This document shows positions 1 to 7,400 of a DNA stretch of 13,087 nucleotides, in pieces. The DNA is taken from contig CAZPUJ010000443.1 of NCBI GenBank assembly GCA_964589725.1, positions 1 through 13,087 on the forward strand. Direction: 5' to 3'. Under the pieces are notes generated by a model. It worked only from the letters and a program-made list of their open reading frames with translations. It searched no databases and was not told the DNA's origin. The position numbers and the translations under genes were made by a program. Origin of the DNA: CAYSHJ01 sp964589725. GTDB taxonomy: Bacteria > Planctomycetota > Planctomycetia > Planctomycetales > Planctomycetaceae. Every line of letters starts with the position of its first letter. The first letter of the stretch is position 1.

Positions 1-1
1 A

Positions 2-433
2 GTGACCGATGCGGGGCTGGCCCACTTCAAAGATTGCAAGAACCTCATGGAACTTCATCTGTCTTACACGCAGGTGACCGACGCGGGGATGGCGCACTTC
101 AAAGATTGCGAGAACCTCACGATCCTTGATCTGAGCGTTACCGGGGTGACCGATGTGGGGCTGGCGCACTTCAAGGATCGCAAGAATCTCACGGGCCTTA
201 ATCTGAGCGGTCGACAGGTGAGCGATGCGGGCCTGGCCCACTTCAAGGATTGCAAGAACCTCACGAACCTTAGTCTGATCAATACACAAGTGACCGATGC
301 GGGGCTGGCCCACCTCAAGGATTGCAAGAACCTCACGCACCTCGATCTGAACCATACAGCGGTGAGCGATACGGGGCTGGCCGATTTGGGGAGCCTGACG
401 AGCTTGATCGGCTTGGCTCTACAGGAGACTCGC
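2..433 (+). repeat. Six tandem 72-bp LRR-coding repeats
   Basis: Six units of 72 bp start at 2, 74, 146, 218, 290 and 362, each encoding one 24-residue LRR. The first five are very alike at the DNA level, especially over the segment beginning gtgaccgatgcggggctggc, while the sixth has drifted. Similarity at synonymous positions points to recent amplification or homogenisation rather than old divergent repeats. The array probably continues upstream of the window. Confidence 0.9.
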
Positions 434-1177
434 ATTTCCCTCCGAGGCTACGAGCAACTCAAAGCCGCCCTGCCGATGTGCCAAATCACTTGGTCCGAGC
501 CGAATCGCAACGTGGCCGAAAGCGTGCTGGCCCTGGGTGGAACTGTCGAGATTGGCGCGCTCGACAAGCCGGAGTCGCGCGCCATCAAGGTCGCGGCCGA
601 CTTGCCCGGCGACTACTTTCCGGTCCGCCGCGTCTCGCTCGCCGGTGTCACCAAACCGCTTGATCTACTGCTGCCGCAGTTGTCCTTGCTGAAGTTCCCC
701 AAGTTCGACCGGCTGGAGAGCATCGACCTGTCGGGCATCACCGGGCTGGACTACAGCTTCCTGGTCCCCATCCACGGCTTGCAGGAACTGACCCTCGCCA
801 ACGCGGGACTGAACGACGCCACGCTGGCCCAACTGCTGACGCTGCCGACGCTGAAACGGCTGGTGCTCGACGGCAACGACATTCGCGGCATGGGCCTGCC
901 TCACCTGACCGGCCAGCCGGAGTTGATCGACCTGTCGCTCAGTCATCCGAACCTGATCGAACTCGCTGCCGAAAATCTCGCCGAGTTGAAGCGGCTCAAG
1001 CGACTGTCGCTGGCGGGCAGCGGTCTGACAGATGCCGGGATCAAACCACTGGCTGTCCTGACGAACCTGGAATCGCTCGACCTGCGCCGCACCAAAGTCA
1101 CCGCCGCCGGTATCGCCGAGTTGCAGGCAGCGTTGCCGAAGTGCCAGATCCAATGGGATGGAAAGCCGGGCAAGTGA
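2..1177 (+). CDS. Leucine-rich-repeat protein, 3' part (5' end outside window)
   Basis: The reading frame is open from the first bases of the window to a TGA at 1175-1177, so the gene almost certainly starts upstream; the GTG at position 2 is a repeat valine, not a convincing start. Residues 1-144 are six 24-residue leucine-rich repeats of the form V(T/S)DAGLAHFKDCKNLT.L.L, close to the RI/GALA-like LRR class. A linker follows (about 145-230) with the segment RNVAESVLALGGTVEI, then more degenerate LRRs to the C-terminus. Two blocks each close with a similar cap (AALPMCQITW near 150, AALPKCQIQW near the end), suggesting duplication of an LRR-plus-cap unit. No catalytic residues are visible. 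LRRs of this type in planctomycetes often form the C-terminal part of membrane Ser/Thr kinases or stand alone, and the missing N-terminus prevents a choice. LRRs typically mediate protein-protein binding; the ligand is unknown. Confidence 0.85.
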   Translation: MTDAGLAHFKDCKNLMELHLSYTQVTDAGMAHFKDCENLTILDLSVTGVTDVGLAHFKDRKNLTGLNLSGRQVSDAGLAHFKDCKNLTNLSLINTQVTDAGLAHLKDCKNLTHLDLNHTAVSDTGLADLGSLTSLIGLALQETRISLRGYEQLKAALPMCQITWSEPNRNVAESVLALGGTVEIGALDKPESRAIKVAADLPGDYFPVRRVSLAGVTKPLDLLLPQLSLLKFPKFDRLESIDLSGITGLDYSFLVPIHGLQELTLANAGLNDATLAQLLTLPTLKRLVLDGNDIRGMGLPHLTGQPELIDLSLSHPNLIELAAENLAELKRLKRLSLAGSGLTDAGIKPLAVLTNLESLDLRRTKVTAAGIAELQAALPKCQIQWDGKPGK

Positions 1178-1227
1178 TGTCGGGGACCATTTCACTTCCG
1201 TTGTTGCATCGGAAAGTAGACCAGTCC

Positions 1228-1377
1228 ATTTAGAGGCTATCCGAAAAGTTGTTCTTTCTTTCGTAGCCCGACCCCTTGTGGGTCGGAGGATTTGATTTTC
1301 CTGCGGAATTGTCGCTCATTCAAAATCCTCCGACCCACAAGGGGTCGGGCTACGGGCTTTTCGGATAGCCATTTAGA
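1228..1377. mobile_element. MITE-like palindromic element with 14-bp TIRs and 7-bp direct repeat
   Basis: The element spans 1235-1370 (136 bp). Its outer arms ggctatccgaaaag (1235-1248) and cttttcggatagcc (1357-1370) are exact 14-bp inverted repeats. Inside them lies a second exact inverted repeat of 32 bp, 1262-1293 against 1323-1354. Each inner arm also folds on itself, for example ccgaccc (1268-1274) with gggtcgg (1280-1286). The heptamer atttaga flanks the element directly on both sides (1228-1234 and 1371-1377), as expected for a target-site duplication. No transposase is encoded, so if mobile it would be moved in trans by an insertion sequence with matching ends; I cannot assign the family. 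It lies between the LRR gene and the kinase gene and could also act as a strong hairpin terminator or insulator, which is inference. Confidence 0.8.
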
Positions 1378-1416
1378 ATCCGCATCGTCGCCAATGCGTT
1401 GAGTTGGGAGTTCGTC

Positions 1417-4400
1417 ATGCCGTTGACGGTCGAGCAATTCACTCAGCGATTGACGTCGTCCGGCGTGATGTCGGAGGACGAACTGCGTGATTGGATCGCG
1501 GCCGTGCCTGTCGAGAAACGGCCGGGTGATGGCGACGCGCTGGCTCGCGAATTGGTTCGGGTGAAAAAGCTCACCAAGTTTCAGGCCGAGCAGCTTTATG
1601 CCGGCAAAGGCTCATCGCTGACGCTGGGCAACTACGTCATCCTCGACAAGCTCGGTCAGGGCGGCATGGGGATGGTGCTGAAGGCTCAGCACAAACGCAT
1701 GGCGCGAGTCGTCGCACTGAAGGTGATGTCTCCGGCGGCCGTGAAGTCGAAAGATGCGGTCAAGCGGTTTCATCGCGAGGTGCAGACGGCGGCGAAGTTG
1801 ACTCATCCGAACATCGTCACGGCGTTCGATGCCGACGAGGCCAAGGGGACGCACTTCCTGGTCATGGAGTACGTCGAAGGAGACGACCTCTCGCAGTTGG
1901 TCAAGAAGCACGGGGTGATGTCGGTCGAGCAGGCGATCGAGTGCATGATTCAAGCGGCGCGCGGATTGACTCACGCGCATGCCGAGCGTGTCATTCATCG
2001 GGACATCAAGCCGGCGAACTTGCTGCTGGATAAGCATGGGACGGTGAAGATTCTCGACATGGGGCTGGCTCGGCTGGAGGGCGGGTTATCGGATGCGGCC
2101 GGCGTCGAAGGAGCGGGGCTGACTCAATCCGGCGCGATCATGGGGACGGTCGATTACATGTCGCCGGAGCAGGCGGAGGACACTCGGCACGCCGACGCGC
2201 GAGCGGATATTTATTCGCTGGGTTGCTCGCTGTACTACCTGCTGACCGGCCACGCGGTGTACGGCGGCGAGACGATGATGAAGAAGTTGCTGGCGCATCG
2301 CGAAGCGCCGCTGCCGCCGCTCAGCAATGTCCTGGCGAGCGGGGGGCGTCAGCCCCCCGGTGCTTTGGATTACGGCGTCACGAACACACCGGGGGGCTTA
2401 CGCCCCCCGCTCGCCGAACTTCAAATTGTCTTCCACAAGATGATCGCGAAGCGGCCGAACGACCGTTATCAGTCAATGGGCGAGGTCATCGCGGACCTCG
2501 AACGTTGCCGAGCGGGGCAGTCGGTGACGGTGAATGTGAATGCGGTCAGCGGCGAATCGGGCAGCAACTACGAACTACAAAAATTCCTGCGGCAAATCAG
2601 CGGGGAAGAGGGGAGTCAGGTCACGTCCGCAACGTCGGGGCCGCTCGGAATGGGCGGGCCGGTGGATGGGACGGTCGAGACGGTCTTCACGACCAACAAC
2701 AGCGCTGGCACCGATCCGCAGACGGAGATGACGATCGCGGGTGAGCGGTCGCGGCGGGCGGGTGGCGGGAAAACGAAAAGCCGCAACGTGCTGCTGGCGA
2801 GTGTTAGCGTTGTGTTGTTGCTGATCGGAGGTTGGTGGCTGGTTCGCACTCCGCGAGGGGCGGTGCGAATCGAAATCACCGATGAACAGATTGAAGTGAC
2901 CGTTGGCGAGACCGGCCGCACGCTGCGCGGGGTGTCGGACGAGACGGTCAGAATCCCGGTTGGCGAGCATGTGCTGCATGTGCTGGTCGGCGAGACGCAG
3001 CTCGACACGCCGGAGATCACGGTGGCGAAGGGGGAACCCGGGGCGTTCAAAGTCGAGCGAGTCGGCAACCGCGTGCGGGTCATGCGTGACGGAAAGTTTC
3101 TCGTCGCCAAGGAATTGCCGAAATCGAAGGCCAGCGGTGCGAAGAACACTGCGAATGCGGGGACTTCGAGCGATGCCGTTCAGAACTACGCTTTGGAGTT
3201 CGACGGAAAGGCGAGCCACGTCGAGATTCCCACGCTCGAACGCCACCAATCGGAACCCTTGACCCTCGAAGCCTGGGTGAGGTCAGCGAAGCCGGCCGGA
3301 GTCCTCGTGCGGATGGAAGGTCGAGCGGCTGCACAAATTCATGTGGCTACTTACAACGATGCCCTCGCGGGAGGTGAACTCGGATCCCCACAAGACCTTC
3401 ACCGATATTTGAATGCTGGGTCGAAATTATCCGCAGAGATCATGACGCATGTGGCCTATGTGATCGACGAACGTGGGGCCAAATTGTTTCTCAACGGTGT
3501 TCATGTCCAAACCTTGCGGGGAAAGTTTGCGACTCCGAACTCGCAGACTCCATTCCGAGGGACTTGGTTGGGGGCGCAGCCGAACAATCAAGGCGGATCA
3601 AGTTACCTCTTCCAAGGCGTCTTGGACGAAGTCCGCATCTCGAAGGTCGCTCGCTACGACAAAGACTTCAGGCCCGACGTTCGCTTCACGCCCGACAAAG
3701 ACACGCTGGCCCTGTACCACTTCGACGAAGGTCAGGGAGACGTCTTGAAGGACTCCTCCGGCAACAAACATTACGGCAAGATCGTCGGCGCGAAGTGGGT
3801 CAAAGTCGAACCGCCGCCTCCGCCGGCGAACTACGCCCTGGAGTTCGACGGCAAGTCGAGCCATGTGGAGATTCCCGCGCTGGCGAGCCGCAACTTTGGA
3901 ACGCTTACGGTCGAAGCCTGGGTGAACGCAGATCAGGCTTCGCGAGGTCACAAACCGATCATTGCGATGCAGGGGCCTTATTGGGTTCAACTGAACCGGG
4001 GGCCCGGCAATTGGTACGCAATTGACCGCGACGCTATTTCCTTCCACAACGAGGCGACGCCTGCGGGTCGCTGGTGTCATTTGGCTTTTGTGCTCGACGA
4101 GAAAATGGGGCAGTTTTTCGTGGATGGCCATCGGATCACAAATGGCCTCCGTGCGGACGCGACCGTCAAGCACGCATCGCAGCCGTCTGGCGGTATCGGA
4201 GCGACCAAGGATCCGAAACTTCCCGATTTCCTTCACGTCTTCAACGGCATGATCGACGAAGTCCGCATCTCGAAGGTCGCCCGCTACGACAAAGACTTCA
4301 CGCCCGACGTTCGCTTCACGTCCGACAAAGACACGCTGGCCCTGTACCACTTCGACGAAGGGACGGGCAGCGAGTTGAAGGACTCCTCTGGCAACAACCA

Positions 4401-7400
4401 TCACGGCAAGATCGTCGGGGCGAAGTGGGTGGCGGCGAATTTGAAATCTGAAATCTCAAATTTCAAATCTCAGAGTTCCGATCCGCTATCGCCCTACGAC
4501 ATCCTGACCTCGCCCGATTACGAATGGACTGCGCCGGAGAACTTGGGGCCGGTGGTCAATAGCAGTCATTCCGAGGGCAGCCCGTGCCTGTCGGCGGACG
4601 GCCTGACGCTGCTGTTCGAGACGCACCGGCCGGGCGGTCAGGACTCCTACGATCTTTGGGGGTGCCGGCGGCCGACGTTGTCCGCCCCCTGGTCTGCTCC
4701 GGAAAATCTAGGCCTCAACGTCAACTCCAAGTCATTCGACACGAACCCCTCGCTGTCGGCGGACGGCCTGACGCTGATCTTTTCCAGTGATCGTGATAAC
4801 CCCGCAGGTCTTTGGGTCTGTACTCGCGCTACGCTGGCCGATCCGTGGTCGCCCGCCAAAAAGCTGGCAAGTTCGCTGGACACTCCGGGTGCCAATGACG
4901 GCGGGCCAGAACAATCGACGGACGGGCTGTCGTTGTTGTTTCATTCTTGGGGTCGCCCGGGCAATCAAGGCGGCAATGACCTGTGGCAACGCCGACGTCC
5001 GAACAAGGCCGACCCTTGGGGCAAGCCGGAAAATCTCGGGCCAACATTGAACAGCGACTGGGAGGATGTTGATTCGGCGCTTTCGTCCGATGGGCGGGTG
5101 CTGCTGTTTTCCTCGCCGCGTTCGAATGGCAAAACTTCAGAACTGTGGTGGTGCAGCCGCTCGTCGTTCGACCCGCGGTGGTCGGTGCCACAACCGATCG
5201 GCCCGCCGGTCTATTTGATGACGGACGATACCGGCCCCACTCTGTCAGCCGACGGCCAGACCATGATCTTCGCCTCCGCCGATCGCAAAGGCGGCCTGGG
5301 CGGCTCTGACCTGTGGATGACCCGCCGCGTGCGGAAGCAAACCCCCGTCAACTTGTTGCCCCTGATCGATCCTGCCAAGGACGCCGTGCATGGTGGTTGG
5401 AGTATCAACCCGGCGGGCGAATTGATGGTTGACCAGGGGACGCCGGCACGCATTCGCATCCCGTTTCGTCCCGCCGCCGAATATGACTTGCACATCGAAT
5501 TCACTCGGACCAGCGGCAACGAGAGCAACGTCCAAGTCCTTGTTGCCGGGGGCCATCAGTTCCTCCTCGCGCTCGGCAGCCACAAGAACACGTACGTTTA
5601 CTTTTCGTATTTCGACGGCCAGTTTGCCGGTACGGTTCAGAAAGAAGCTTGGCTAGTCAACGGCCAACGCTATCGGAGCCTCGTGCAGGTTCGCAAAGGT
5701 GGCGTGAAGGCGTTTCTCGACGGCGTTCTCGTCACCGAGTTGACGACCGACTATTCCACGGCGGCCTCACCCAAGGAATGGGAAATCGGAGATCCTGCGG
5801 TTCTCGGGGTCGGAGAGAATAGCAGCCTGACCACGTATCATCGGATCGAACTTGTCGAGATCACCGGCCACGGCACCTTCACCCGCCCCGCCGACGCAGC
5901 CGCCAAAGCCGCCGAGGCAAAGCGCACGGCGACTTCGGACAAGTTCACCAACTCGCTGGGCATGGAGTTCGTTCGCGTGCCGAAGGGGAAATCGTGGCTC
6001 GGCGGAGGGGGCGGCAAGCCGGGGACTCAGGAGGTCACGATCTCTGAGGATTTTTATCTCGGCAAGTTCGAGGTCACGCAGGAGGAATGGCAGAAAGTCA
6101 TGGGGAGCGTTCCCAGTTACTTCTCGCGCATCGGCGGCGGCAAAGTGAGCGTGCAGAACATTACCGATGCGGAGCTGAAGCGGTTTCCCATGGAAGCCGT
6201 GTCGTGGGACCAATGCCAGGAGTTAATCAAGCTCTTGAATGAAAAGGCCAAGGAGAGCGGCTGGGTGTACCGTTTGCCGACGGCGACAGAATGGGAATAC
6301 GCCTGCCGAGGCGGGCCGATGGACGACCAGGCCGCGAGCGGCTTCGACTATTACTTCCGGGAGCCGACGCTGCAGTTGCTGCCGGAGCAAGCGAACTTTC
6401 AACCATCCGACAAGACCAAATTCTTAGAGCGGCCGCGCAAGGCCGGCTCGTATCTGCCCAACCGCCTGGGGTTGTATGACATGCACGGCAACGTCTCGGA
6501 GTGGTGCGGAGACGTCGTCGTCGATGCGAAAGGCGTCTCGCAGCGCGTTCACTGCGGAGGGGCCTGGTTCAAGCATCCGGATCTATGCCGAGCGGCGTCC
6601 CGCGATGTAAGCCCTCCGTCGCCCGGGCTCGCCAACATTGGTTTCCGCCTTGCCCGCGTGCCCACGCCGAATTTTACCAACAGCCTCGGCATGGAGTTCG
6701 TCCGCGTCCCGAAGGGCAAGTCGTGGCTCGGCGGAGGGGGCGGCAAGCCGGGGACTCAGGAAGTCACGATCTCGGAGGACTTCTTCCTCGGCAAGTACGA
6801 GGTCACGCAGGACGAGTGGGAAAAGGTCATGGGGAGTCGTCCCAGCCAGTTTACGACGGCGGCCGGCGTTCCGCAGAAAGATCAGAAGCGATTCCCGGTG
6901 GAAAAAGTCTCCTGGGAGGACTGCCAAAAATTCATCGCCAAATTGAATGAGCCAGCGCAAGACGCTGGCTGGGAGTATCGGCTACCGACCACATCGGAAT
7001 GGGAATATGCCTGCCGCGGCGGTCCCTTGGCGAAGCCGGAAGATTCGGCATTCCATTTCTACTTCGACCAGCCGACGAACACGTTCGCGCCCGACAAAGC
7101 CAACGTCATCGAGACAGGACTTCGACGACCTTGCCCCGTTGGCTCGTACTCGCCGAATCGGTTGGGGCTCCATGACCTGCACGGCAACGTGCGCGAATGG
7201 TGCGCGGACGCGAGAACCGGCCGCGACGGCAGCGCACTCCGCGTGTTTCGGTATGGTGGTTGGAGCACGAGTGCTGTGGACTGCTGGGCAGATAAAAGCG
7301 ACGGCATACCTCCCTCGTCAAAGGACCACGACCTCGGCCTGCGCGTGGCCCGCGTCAAGGTCGCGACTGCGTTTTCAACGGCCTTCACCAACGCTCTCGG

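Noticed and set aside
1374..1379. TAGAAT resembling a -10 box between the MITE and the kinase start
   Set aside because: No acceptable -35 hexamer lies 16-18 bases upstream, and part of the motif is formed by the flanking direct repeat. One hexamer is too weak to call a promoter.
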